Source: Pseudocolwellia sp049933045
GTDB taxonomy: Bacteria; Pseudomonadota; Gammaproteobacteria; Enterobacterales; Alteromonadaceae
NCBI RefSeq assembly: GCF_049933045.1
Contig: NZ_CP187926.1
Span: 1,922,001 to 1,986,000, forward strand
Direction of reading: 5' to 3'
Length of the DNA: 64,000 nt
Shown here: positions 1-7,961 of the stretch, piece by piece
How positions within the stretch are numbered: position 1 is the stretch's first letter
How the letters are laid out: each line of letters begins with the position of its first letter
Made by a program: the position numbers and the translations under genes
The notes under the pieces: model-generated
What the model was told of the DNA's origin: nothing
What the model saw: the letters and a program-made list of their open reading frames with translations, nothing else
The model's database searches: none

Positions 1-1214
1 ATGGTCCAATCAAATTAGCTGTTGGCGATAAATTTGAATTAAATGCTGAACTTGGTAAAGGTGAAGGTACTCAAGAGAAAGTGGGTATCGATTATAAGAA
101 ATTACCTCAAGACGTAAACGTTGGTGATATTTTATTACTTGATGACGGTCGTGTTCAACTTAAAGTATTAAGTGCTACTGATACTGTTGTATTTACTGAA
201 GTAACTGTTGGCGGTCCTTTATCAAACAATAAAGGTATTAACCGTCAAGGCGGTGGCTTAACAGCTCCTGCATTAACTGAAAAAGATAAAGCTGATATAT
301 TAACTGCTGCTAAAATTGGCGTTGATTTCTTAGCTGTTTCATTCCCACGTGATGCTGCTGATATGCGTTTAGCTCGCTCTCTTGCTGTTGAAGCTGGTTG
401 TGATGCGTTATTAGTATCTAAAATTGAACGTGCTGAAGCTGTAAACGATGACCAAGTATTAGATGATATTATTTTAGCATCTGACGTTGTTATGGTTGCT
501 CGTGGTGACTTAGGCGTTGAGATTGGTGATGCTGCATTAGTTGGTAAGCAAAAACATATTATCGCTAGAAGCCGTCAATTAAACAGAGCTGTAATTACTG
601 CAACTCAAATGATGGAAACTATGATTGAACAACCTATGCCAACTCGTGCGGAAGTTATGGATGTTTCAAACGCTGTTTTAGATGGTACTGATGCGGTAAT
701 GCTTTCTGCTGAAACTGCTGCGGGTAAATACCCTGTAGAAACAGTTACAGCTATGGCTTCTGTTTGTGTTGGTGCTGAAGCTCATCGCTCTGTTAATAGT
801 TCAAATCACAGATTAGAACTTAAGTTTACTGAAATTTCAGAAACACTTGCTTTATCGGCTATGTATGCAGCTAACCATTTAGACGGTGTTGCAGCAATAA
901 TCGCTCTTACTGAGTCTGGACATACAAGTAAAATAATGTCGCGTATTACATCAGGTTTACCAATTTATTCTGTTTCAAGACATAATAAAACGTTAACAAG
1001 ATCTGCAATGTACCGTGGTGTTTACCCTGTTCAATTTGACTCTACTTCTTGTGCAAGTGATGCATTATCATCAGAAGTACTTAAAATTGTTATCGGTAAG
1101 TCTGAGCTAAAAGTTGGCGATAAAGTTATCTTTACTCAAGGTGACTCAATGGAAACTATTGGTGCTGCAAATACACTTAAAATCTTAACTGTACAAGACA
1201 AGCACTTTAGCTAA
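1..1214 (+). CDS. pyk: Pyruvate kinase, 5' end cut by the window
   Basis: The enzyme transfers phosphate from phosphoenolpyruvate to ADP, the last step of glycolysis, in the cytoplasm. The open frame runs in from the window edge (codons in phase with base 3), so the gene starts upstream. Residues such as GPIKLAVGDKF read continuously before the first internal GTG at 81, which is therefore not the start. The visible part covers the end of the B domain, the TIM barrel with SKIERAEAV and the signature MVARGDLGVEIG, ATQMMETM, and the C-terminal allosteric domain ending in KILTVQDKHFS. About 400 of the usual 470-480 residues are present. A terminator follows directly, so the gene ends its transcript. 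Family assignment is secure; which isozyme (pykA or pykF type) cannot be decided from this part. Confidence 0.96.
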   Translation, partial: GPIKLAVGDKFELNAELGKGEGTQEKVGIDYKKLPQDVNVGDILLLDDGRVQLKVLSATDTVVFTEVTVGGPLSNNKGINRQGGGLTAPALTEKDKADILTAAKIGVDFLAVSFPRDAADMRLARSLAVEAGCDALLVSKIERAEAVNDDQVLDDIILASDVVMVARGDLGVEIGDAALVGKQKHIIARSRQLNRAVITATQMMETMIEQPMPTRAEVMDVSNAVLDGTDAVMLSAETAAGKYPVETVTAMASVCVGAEAHRSVNSSNHRLELKFTEISETLALSAMYAANHLDGVAAIIALTESGHTSKIMSRITSGLPIYSVSRHNKTLTRSAMYRGVYPVQFDSTSCASDALSSEVLKIVIGKSELKVGDKVIFTQGDSMETIGAANTLKILTVQDKHFS

Positions 1215-1235
1215 TTAAGTAATCTAGTTAAAACG

Positions 1236-1264
1236 AAAAAGGTAGCTAAATGGCTACCTTTTTT
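1236..1264 (+). terminator. Rho-independent terminator after pyruvate kinase
   Basis: GGTAGC (1241-1246) pairs with GCTACC (1253-1258) around a six-base loop. The stem is extended by AAAAA on the left and a T run on the right, 22 bases after the pyk stop codon. Confidence 0.85.
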
Positions 1265-1414
1265 ATTGCCTGTTTTTCTGCATATAAATAACATTTTGGC
1301 GAGTAGAATAAGTAGTAGAAAGAAGTTGCTGAAAAGAATTATAAAAATAAATTATAGAGTTAGTTTTCTAAAAATATGCTGCAGGCATTACGAAGATACA
1401 ATGGCTCAAAAATA

Positions 1415-2371
1415 CTAGATTAATAACTGACTTAACACTGTCTGGGCTGGGTTCACCTCATCAAATAAGGTTAACTGCTTAATGGCAAGATCATAAAAAA
1501 CATCCTTTTTATTACCTTGGTTAGTACCTTGCATACCCTTTACTTTTTCAAAGTACCATAAACCATTGATCAGATATGAATAACTAAGATATTGATCTAA
1601 TTTGTTCTGATCTATTCTAATATCATTCGCATTATTCAATTTTTCGTAATATGCCAAAGTCAAAGCCTGTTCATCTGCATTCATGAAGTTTATTGCCATG
1701 AACATTGCGAGTTCAAATTCTTTTTCCGCTAAACAGGCACATTCAAAGTCAATCAACCATGCTTTGTTGTTCGCTGTAATAATATTAGAAAAGTTGATAT
1801 CACCATGACAAACCACTGAATGGCTCTGAGGTTTATCTCCAATAGTAGACATATGAGTAAATAAAAGTTGAATATGCTCTCGCTGAGCTATAGAGAAGCT
1901 TTTACTGGCGATAATTTGTGTAATGATCTCATTGATATTCAACTCAGGAAGTGAAACGTCTAAGGTATGGCATTGCTGCATCAATTTAATAGCAATTTCT
2001 ATTTTGCTTTTTATGTTACTGGTCGTGCTATCTAAACTTTCAGCATAGATAAACTCATTCACCAACCAGTTTTTCTCAGCATAAATAACATGAGGTGACA
2101 GATTAATGTTGGAAGCAGCTTGAGACGTTTTCAATTCATTTTCAAAAAAACTAGCGTTACTATCGTATTTAACAAAATAGCGTTGCGTGATTGAGGTGAT
2201 TAAAACATTATCAGATGTAATATTTTTATTATTTGTTATTGATACATCAAAACACGAGCTACTCTGCCCTGCTTCAATTTTAGTGATCAACAGGCTTTCA
2301 TCGTCACGTAAATTGAAACAAGGCAATTGTTTTATTTTTTCACACAGCTGAGCGTATTTGTCTACATTCAT
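1415..2371 (-). CDS. APH/choline-kinase-fold phosphotransferase, probable thiamine kinase
   Basis: A 318-residue aminoglycoside-phosphotransferase/choline-kinase-fold protein. The catalytic loop VVCHGDINFSNII holds the HGDxxxxN signature, and WLIDFECA supplies the metal-binding Asp. The N-terminal nucleotide-binding lobe is poorly conserved but ITKIEAGQSSSCFDV fits the usual opening. It is the last gene of a minus-strand operon headed by a TPP riboswitch, five bases after the pnuT stop. That context suggests it traps imported thiamine by phosphorylation (ThiK-like). The fold is clear; the thiamine substrate is inferred from context only, and other small alcohols are possible. Confidence 0.72.
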   Translation of the reverse strand: MNVDKYAQLCEKIKQLPCFNLRDDESLLITKIEAGQSSSCFDVSITNNKNITSDNVLITSITQRYFVKYDSNASFFENELKTSQAASNINLSPHVIYAEKNWLVNEFIYAESLDSTTSNIKSKIEIAIKLMQQCHTLDVSLPELNINEIITQIIASKSFSIAQREHIQLLFTHMSTIGDKPQSHSVVCHGDINFSNIITANNKAWLIDFECACLAEKEFELAMFMAINFMNADEQALTLAYYEKLNNANDIRIDQNKLDQYLSYSYLINGLWYFEKVKGMQGTNQGNKKDVFYDLAIKQLTLFDEVNPAQTVLSQLLI

Positions 2372-2376
2372 CAGTA

Positions 2377-3001
2377 CTAACTTATTAAACTCGCATTTAA
2401 ATCATTGTAGCCTTTATATTCTTGTCGCCATTTGTAATATCCATAAACGGCAATAACAATAAATACAGTGAATAGAAAAGCTGTTGGCATTAGATCTTTT
2501 TCTACGTATAAATAAATAGATACCGCGTCAATTACTATCCAATAGAGCCAGTTCTCTACCACCTTTTGTGCAACTAAATAAGTAGCGAAAACGGCAAATA
2601 CAGTTGTCGTGCTATCTAAATAAGGAAAGTCAGTTGGTGTGTATTTATCCATCAAAATACCAACAACAAATGAAGTAACACTTAAGCCAGTAATCATGAT
2701 TACGTGAGTTTTTAATTTATACGCTTTGAGTTTAACTTTTTTTTTCATCAAACGCTTCGGTATCTTTATTCCAACAATACCAGCCATAAAAAGCCATCCC
2801 CATGTAATAAATTTGCAGAAAACTGTCCATCCACAAGTAAAACTTATAAAACAAAAAGGTATAAATAGCGGTACTAACAAGAGCAGCAGGCCAACACCAT
2901 ACGTTAGTTTTAGCCGCTAAAATGACATAAAGTAATGAACTTAAAACAGCAATTATTTCTAAAAATGGTAAAGTTAAATAATAATTTAAAAGATCTTCCA
3001 T
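2377..3001 (-). pseudogene. pnuT: PnuT/PnuC-family thiamine permease split by a +1 shift at an A9 run
   Basis: Two overlapping frames together make one PnuC-family membrane protein of about 208 residues, the usual family length. The N-terminal part starts at ATG 3001 with AAGGG upstream. It carries IIAVLSSLLYVILAAKTNVWCWP and the FYGWYCWNK segment, then stops right after EAFDEKKS. The C-terminal part continues as KKVKLKAYKLKTHV, with further helices and VENWLYWIVIDAVSIYLY. The junction is a run of nine A on the coding strand (2737-2745); eight A would give one uninterrupted gene. The position in a TPP-riboswitch operon with a receptor and a kinase points to thiamine, not nicotinamide riboside. 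The break may be a sequencing error, real inactivation, or a frame restored by polymerase slippage. Confidence 0.8.
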
Positions 3002-3024
3002 CACACAGCCCTTACAAGTTTGAA

Positions 3025-3291
3025 TTACAGTTCAGGTTCTACTTCTGATCTATTTCCACCAATAAATTTACAAACAAACACAGCAGAGTCAACCGTTTCA
3101 TGAACATGTTTAATTTCAGCCATGACATGTTTAACGGTAAGGTCATACTCACCAAAAACTTGAGTGCTCATGCCGTTAGTTACAACCTCTAGTCCATCAA
3201 CTAAACGAAGCTTTTTGATGAAATTCCATATGTCTTTTTTAAAGTTTTCTTCCGCCAGTGGATATAAACTGATCTCTATAGAAATTTCCAT
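3025..3291 (-). CDS. YkoF/MTH1187-like thiamine-binding protein
   Basis: An 88-residue cytoplasmic protein resembling the single-domain thiamine/HMP-binding family (YkoF half, MTH1187/YqgV type): MEISIEISLYPL, then GLEVVTNGMSTQVFGEYD and VFVCKFIGG. The ATG at 3291 is chosen over an upstream GTG because AGGTGAG lies seven bases before it. It sits between the receptor and the permease in the riboswitch-controlled operon. This supports a thiamine- or precursor-binding role, perhaps buffering or presenting the vitamin. The family resemblance is good; the ligand is inferred. Confidence 0.75.
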   Translation of the reverse strand: MEISIEISLYPLAEENFKKDIWNFIKKLRLVDGLEVVTNGMSTQVFGEYDLTVKHVMAEIKHVHETVDSAVFVCKFIGGNRSEVEPEL

Positions 3292-3397
3292 GCTACTCAC
3301 CTCATATTTTAAATTAAACTCTTGATACTGATTCTAATACTGACTTCAAAAGCTAACTAGCTATCATTTTTTATCAAGAGTTTTGATATTTATATAC

Positions 3398-3426
3398 GAG
3401 TTATAAACTAACAATGTTTATAACTC
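3398..3426. other. Perfect 11-bp hairpin between receptor and YkoF-like genes
   Basis: GAGTTATAAAC (3398-3408) and GTTTATAACTC (3416-3426) are exact reverse complements with a 7-base loop. No T run follows on the minus strand, so this looks more like an mRNA-processing or stabilising hairpin inside the operon than a full terminator. A second inverted pair, ACTCTTGATA (3318-3327) and TATCAAGAGT (3372-3381), lies between it and the next gene. Confidence 0.55.
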
Positions 3427-3440
3427 ACCTTCTGAATAAA

Positions 3441-5567
3441 TTAAAAATTATAATTAAATGTCGCACCAAATACTGCTGGCTCACCTAATTGAAAATAAGC
3501 TTTATCTACATAACCATCTCGGGGATCATTACCAAAGAAGAAACCACGAGTTTGGTAGTCTTCATCAGTTAAATTACGACCCCAAAGTACAACATCCCAA
3601 TCGGTAGTCGAATAAGTTAGTGAAGCATTTAATAATTCATAAGATTCTGATTTTTCGTTATGGCTATCAGAGAAGAAGAACTCATCTTTACCTTCTACTG
3701 ATACATTAAACAACCAATTGTCGTTTATGTAGTAGTTAACACCTAAATTAAATTGATAAGCTGGAGCATGTGCTTGCTCTCTTCCTGATAAAGAAACTGC
3801 ACCTGCTTCAGTTATATAATCAAAAGATTTGTATTCTGTGTCGAGTAAACCTGCAGAACCATACACTTCAACATTATCATTAATGTTCCAACCAGCTTCT
3901 AGCTCAAGTCCTAAGTTAGAACCTGATGAGGCATTATCTAAAAACTCGATAAACTCGCCTTGTTCACCTGGTGCTGATGTTTCTTTTTGATAGGAGATTT
4001 TCACTTGAACGTCATCTCTGTCCATGTAAAAAGCTGCAGCTCTAAAGTATGCGGCATCATCAAGAAATGTCGTTTTATATCCTATTTCGTAGTTCCATAA
4101 GTATTCAGGTTCAAATTCACGCTGTTCATCTAATAAAGAACCATCGGTATTTACACCACCTGCTTTATAACCACGATTTACGGAGGCGTACACCATAGAT
4201 GACGGATCAAGTTGATAAGCAAGTACCACTTTACCACCTACCATAGTATCTGACGGAGAAGCTGTAAAATCAGTACTGTTAGTGTAATCGGCATCACGAT
4301 TCTCTAAACGTAAACCTGTTGTTAAGGTTAACTGCGAAGATAAAAGTGTTGATAGCTCAAAATAAACCGCTGTTGTAGTAGTTTCAAAGTTTGATAAAAA
4401 GTCAGGATCCCATGTATAAATTCGAGTTAAATCTGATTCATCGTTTTTGAAATAAACACCCGCTACCCATGAAGTAGAACCATCAAAGATTTCATTACCT
4501 TCTTTTGACGTAGCACGTAGCTCTAAGGTTTGTGTTTTTTTATCGCGGAAGTAGTAATCTGTTGATGAGTAGCCATAAGCCTCAGCTAAACAGCTTTCCA
4601 AAGTACAAGCGCCAGTTTCCCAATCGTATTGACCAAAAGCCCAATCTTCATCGTATCCGTAAGCCATTTCACTATCAGCATAACTTGCTATAAGTTTTAC
4701 GTCTGCTTGATTGAAGCCGCTATAATTAAAAGTGGTCGCGAGTGCTGTAGTTTTTTGTGTATCAAAACCAGGTTCATCGGAATAAGTATTACGATTGTTA
4801 TCTAATGAAAATGCGTCATAACCGTTGTCAAAATCAAAATGCATAACCGTTACATCAATACTTAAATCATCGCTTGCTTCAATTGCCAGCTTGCCTCTAA
4901 GACTTAATTCATCACGATTACTTGTATCGTCACGATTTAAAAAAAGGTTTTCCATGAAACCATCACTTTTGTATTGCTCTGCAACCAAACGATAGTTAAC
5001 TTTTTCAGCCGCGGGACCTGATACAACTAAACCTAAACCTTTACTACCATAATTCCCTGCAGTGGCTTTAATAGCACCTTCAAAGGTATCAGATGGAGAG
5101 TTTGTAGTAATATTGACAATACCTGCTAACGCATTAGCACCAAAACGTGTGCCTTGTGGACCACGAAACACTTCTGTTTGCTCAACATCAAACATCGATG
5201 AAACACTACCAATACCGGTAAAATCGACTTCATCAATAATAATACCTACTGATGGGTTAATAGGTTCTTGAAATTGACTACGCTCACCTATACCGCGTAT
5301 TTGATAATAACGCGCACGTTGTGAACCACTTGAAAAGTTTACGTTAGGTGCTAAAGCTAAAATTTCTTCTAGATTCTGTGCATTTCGACGCTTAATATCT
5401 TGTTCTGATAATAAGCTAACAGCACTTGGAATTGTTTGGATGTTGGTTTCTCTAAAATCACCTTTAACGGTGATCACTTCCATCACTGATGTGTCATCAG
5501 CAATAACTTGAGTAGTAAAGAGAATTGAAGATATCGCTAAGGCGATAGTAGATACTTTGTTTGTCAT
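3441..5567 (-). CDS. TonB-dependent receptor for thiamine
   Basis: An outer-membrane receptor of about 708 residues. The ATG at 5567 is chosen because it opens a typical signal peptide (MTNKVSTIALAISSILF, cleavage near VIA-DD). The longer frame would run back into the TPP riboswitch. After the signal come a TonB box-like VMEVITVKG, a plug domain (IPSAVSLLSEQDIKRRNAQN, VSSMFDVEQTEVFRGPQG, NALAGIVNITTNSPS) and a 22-strand-type barrel ending in Phe. It is the first gene after the riboswitch. Receptors under TPP control (OMR1 type) are known in Alteromonadales and related proteobacteria, so thiamine or a thiamine precursor is the likely cargo. Energy comes from TonB-ExbB-ExbD, encoded elsewhere. 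Confidence 0.9.
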   Translation of the reverse strand: MTNKVSTIALAISSILFTTQVIADDTSVMEVITVKGDFRETNIQTIPSAVSLLSEQDIKRRNAQNLEEILALAPNVNFSSGSQRARYYQIRGIGERSQFQEPINPSVGIIIDEVDFTGIGSVSSMFDVEQTEVFRGPQGTRFGANALAGIVNITTNSPSDTFEGAIKATAGNYGSKGLGLVVSGPAAEKVNYRLVAEQYKSDGFMENLFLNRDDTSNRDELSLRGKLAIEASDDLSIDVTVMHFDFDNGYDAFSLDNNRNTYSDEPGFDTQKTTALATTFNYSGFNQADVKLIASYADSEMAYGYDEDWAFGQYDWETGACTLESCLAEAYGYSSTDYYFRDKKTQTLELRATSKEGNEIFDGSTSWVAGVYFKNDESDLTRIYTWDPDFLSNFETTTTAVYFELSTLLSSQLTLTTGLRLENRDADYTNSTDFTASPSDTMVGGKVVLAYQLDPSSMVYASVNRGYKAGGVNTDGSLLDEQREFEPEYLWNYEIGYKTTFLDDAAYFRAAAFYMDRDDVQVKISYQKETSAPGEQGEFIEFLDNASSGSNLGLELEAGWNINDNVEVYGSAGLLDTEYKSFDYITEAGAVSLSGREQAHAPAYQFNLGVNYYINDNWLFNVSVEGKDEFFFSDSHNEKSESYELLNASLTYSTTDWDVVLWGRNLTDEDYQTRGFFFGNDPRDGYVDKAYFQLGEPAVFGATFNYNF

Positions 5568-5627
5568 TTGGTTCTCATATAAATAAAAATATGGAACCAG
5601 CGCAATTAATGGCTGTTGTTCTATTCC

Positions 5628-5731
5628 CATTCCTACGCTGGCATTATCCAGTTCAGGTTCTAGGGTTTGTGCTTAACACATCTCAGCAAATACATTAACA
5701 ATCAGTTAACGTGTATTCGCACCCCTTGGTT
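5628..5731 (-). promoter_or_regulatory. TPP riboswitch (THI element)
   Basis: On the minus strand the conserved blocks occur in order: CCAAGGGGTGCG, GCTGAGATGTG, then ACCCTAGAACCTGAACTGG and TAATGCCAGCGTAGGAA. These are the signature P2/J and P4/P5 elements of the thiamine pyrophosphate aptamer. Downstream, CGCTGGTTCC (about 5593-5602) can pair with the CCAGCG at the 3' end of the aptamer and is followed by a U-rich stretch. That gives a plausible expression platform before the receptor start at 5567. Confidence 0.95.
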
Positions 5732-5920
5732 TCGCGTGAATAGTAACAATTTCTAACCGAATGTACAGGAAATATCGAGATAAGATGAAGATAATTCAGC
5801 ATTTTATTATGTAACTCATAATAAAATGCTATAAGAAAAAGCTAAGAAGTCCGGCTAAGAAGAGTTTTAACCTGAATGAATACCTTTAAATATAAGCAGG
5901 TCAATACTTAAAAACATTCT

Positions 5921-6020
5921 AAATAACCTGAACTCAGTTTAAGATGTTTTTTTAAAACATTAAAATTATTACTAATAAAATTTAACTTATACGCTAGCTT
6001 GATAGTTTTTCTTGCTTCAT
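5921..6020. repeat. Dispersed intergenic repeat, copy A (partial)
   Basis: About 100 bases starting AAATAACCTGAACT and running through ATTATTACTAATAAAATT and TAGCTTGATAGTTTTTCTT match copy B near 30052 with few differences. This copy stops at CTTGCTTCATCGTT, just before the hinT stop codon. The rest of copy B (its inner region and right end) is missing. Confidence 0.8.
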
Positions 6021-6022
6021 CG

Positions 6023-6373
6023 TTAAATAGATAGCATCTTACCTAAAGGCTCTCCGCCCACTAGGTGCATGTGAATATGATAAACCTCTTGGCCGCCATG
6101 CTTATTACAGTTCATAATTAAGCGATAGCCATCTTCATCTATGCCTTCTTCTTTTGCTAATTTACGTGCAACAGTAAACAATCTTCCTAAAGCCAACTCG
6201 TCGTCTTCAGTAACATCATTTACCGTTGGAATAAGTTTATTAGGAATAATAAGAATATGGCTTTTTGCCTGTGGTGAAATATCTCTAAAGGCACTCACGA
6301 GATCATCTTGGTACAAAAGCGTTGTTGGGATTTCTTGACGAATAATTTTAGAAAATATGGTTTCTTCTGGCAT
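6023..6373 (-). CDS. hinT: HIT-family nucleotide hydrolase HinT
   Basis: A 116-residue histidine-triad protein that hydrolyses adenosine phosphoramidates and acyl-adenylates in the cytoplasm. The triad HIHMH (H99, H101, H103), followed by LVGG, is intact. IFSKIIRQEIP at the N-terminus and SHILIIPNK in the middle are typical. The length matches the family. It stands alone on the minus strand. The 3' end touches a dispersed repeat, so its stop codon lies at the edge of that element. Confidence 0.95.
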   Translation of the reverse strand: MPEETIFSKIIRQEIPTTLLYQDDLVSAFRDISPQAKSHILIIPNKLIPTVNDVTEDDELALGRLFTVARKLAKEEGIDEDGYRLIMNCNKHGGQEVYHIHMHLVGGEPLGKMLSI

Positions 6374-6521
6374 TTTACTTCCTATGTAACCCGTAATTGG
6401 ATTAGTTTATTTTACTCAGTATTTATTAGATATTAGTGATAATTAGCGATATTTAAAGAAGGACTTAATCATCACTATATCTTGATTTACTGTATTCGAA
6501 ATTAGTTATAAATACGAGGAT

Positions 6522-6554
6522 ATAAAAGAGCCAATTACTTTTCAATAATTGGCT
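6522..6554 (-). terminator. Terminator after galE
   Basis: AGCCAATTA (6529-6537) pairs with TAATTGGCT (6546-6554) around an 8-base loop. On the minus strand the stem is followed by CTTTTATA. It lies 47 bases beyond the galE stop. Confidence 0.75.
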
Positions 6555-6600
6555 TTATAATATGTACTTTGATTAACTCATCATTATAGATAAATAATGC

Positions 6601-7614
6601 TTAGCTGCTGTAACCGTCAGGGTTATTTGATTGCCAACGCCACGAGTCATTCACCATATCGTCTAATGTTTTTTCAGCTTGCCAATCTAAAACAGATTTA
6701 GCGTAAGCGGGATCTGCATAACATTGACCAATATCACCTGCTCTACGTTCGATAATTTTGTAAGGTACTTCTTTGTTACAAGCTTTAGAAAATGCAGCAA
6801 CCATTTCTAAAACAGAATAACCTTGGCCTGTGCCTAAATTGAATGTGTGACAACCTGCTTGACCATGTAATTTTTCAATCGCTTTAACATGTCCTTTAGC
6901 GAGATCAACTACATGAATATAATCACGTACGCCTGTACCATCAACCGTATCGTAGTCATCACCAAACACAGATAAAAACTCACGTTTGCCAACAGCAACT
7001 TGAGTGATAAATGGCATTAGGTTATTTGGAATACCTTTTGGATCTTCGCCTATAGTACCTGATATGTGGGCACCAACAGGATTAAAGTAACGCAGTAGAA
7101 CTACAGATAAGTTATCGTTAGCGATAACAGTCTCACGACACATTTGCTCTACAACTAGCTTAGATTGACCATAAGGATTAGTTGTAGTTAATGGGAAATC
7201 TTCAGTGATTGGAACCGTAGCAGGATCTCCATAAACTGTTGCTGAAGAACTGAAAACTAATGTATTAACGTTATGCTTATCCATTACTTGCATTAACACA
7301 CAAGAACCACTCACATTATTGTCGTAATATTTTAATGGAAATTCAGTTGACTCACCTACAGCTTTTAAACCTGCAAAGTGAATAACTGCATCAACCTTAT
7401 GTTGAGAAAAAGCAGCGTCTAAAGCAGCTTCATCACGAATATCAGCATGAATAAAAGCCATTTTTTTGCCCGAGATTTTTTCTACTCGGCTCATAGACTC
7501 TTCGCTGCTATTACTTAAATTATCAACAATAACCACTTCATGGCCTGATGCTAATAATTCGATACAAGTGTGTGAACCTATATATCCTGCGCCACCTGTT
7601 ACTAATATTTTCAT
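6601..7614 (-). CDS. galE: UDP-glucose 4-epimerase
   Basis: A 337-residue short-chain dehydrogenase-type epimerase that interconverts UDP-glucose and UDP-galactose with bound NAD. The N-terminal TGGAGYIGSH is the NAD-binding glycine motif. SSSATVYG supplies the catalytic Ser/Thr region and YGQSK the catalytic Tyr-Lys pair. RYFNPVGAH is the family signature. AAGGGACG stands before the ATG. No gal operon neighbours are present, so it more likely serves surface polysaccharide precursor supply than galactose catabolism; that is inference. Confidence 0.96.
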   Translation of the reverse strand: MKILVTGGAGYIGSHTCIELLASGHEVVIVDNLSNSSEESMSRVEKISGKKMAFIHADIRDEAALDAAFSQHKVDAVIHFAGLKAVGESTEFPLKYYDNNVSGSCVLMQVMDKHNVNTLVFSSSATVYGDPATVPITEDFPLTTTNPYGQSKLVVEQMCRETVIANDNLSVVLLRYFNPVGAHISGTIGEDPKGIPNNLMPFITQVAVGKREFLSVFGDDYDTVDGTGVRDYIHVVDLAKGHVKAIEKLHGQAGCHTFNLGTGQGYSVLEMVAAFSKACNKEVPYKIIERRAGDIGQCYADPAYAKSVLDWQAEKTLDDMVNDSWRWQSNNPDGYSS

Positions 7615-7961
7615 GATAAACGTCCCTTAAGTTTAATAATTTTTTCATTAAGCTTTTCATTCACTAAAAATCAAATGGAATAGAGAACTATAAAAAATTA
7701 ATGAAAAAACAATCTGCATACATCAATGCATTCTGATTTTACTAACGCGCTAAATTATACATGTTATTTGAAGGTTAGTATCAGCAAGATTTATAATTTT
7801 TGAATTTTATACAACACTAATAAATTTATGCTTCAAATAAGTATAAATTTTGTAGAGCAAGAAAGAATTAAAAGTTGATGCAAAATAAGAAGAGATTAAT
7901 CAAAGAAAGAAGAGAATACAGAGCCACGGTTGGGGGTGTGGCCCTATATTTTAAGAGACGT
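7615..7961. other. Intergenic gap between galE and the acyl-CoA dehydrogenase
   Basis: No gene, RNA or convincing repeat is visible. The only structure is a short hairpin GCCAC (7923-7927)/GTGGC (7938-7942), placed just past the acyl-CoA dehydrogenase stop, with a weak T-rich tail. The galE promoter must lie in the A/T-rich part near 7615-7750. Confidence 0.5.

Noticed and set aside
5568..5630. Upstream extension of the thiamine receptor to base 5630
   Set aside because: The extra 21 residues would lie over the expression platform and the edge of the TPP aptamer and would hide the signal peptide; the ATG at 5567 fits better.
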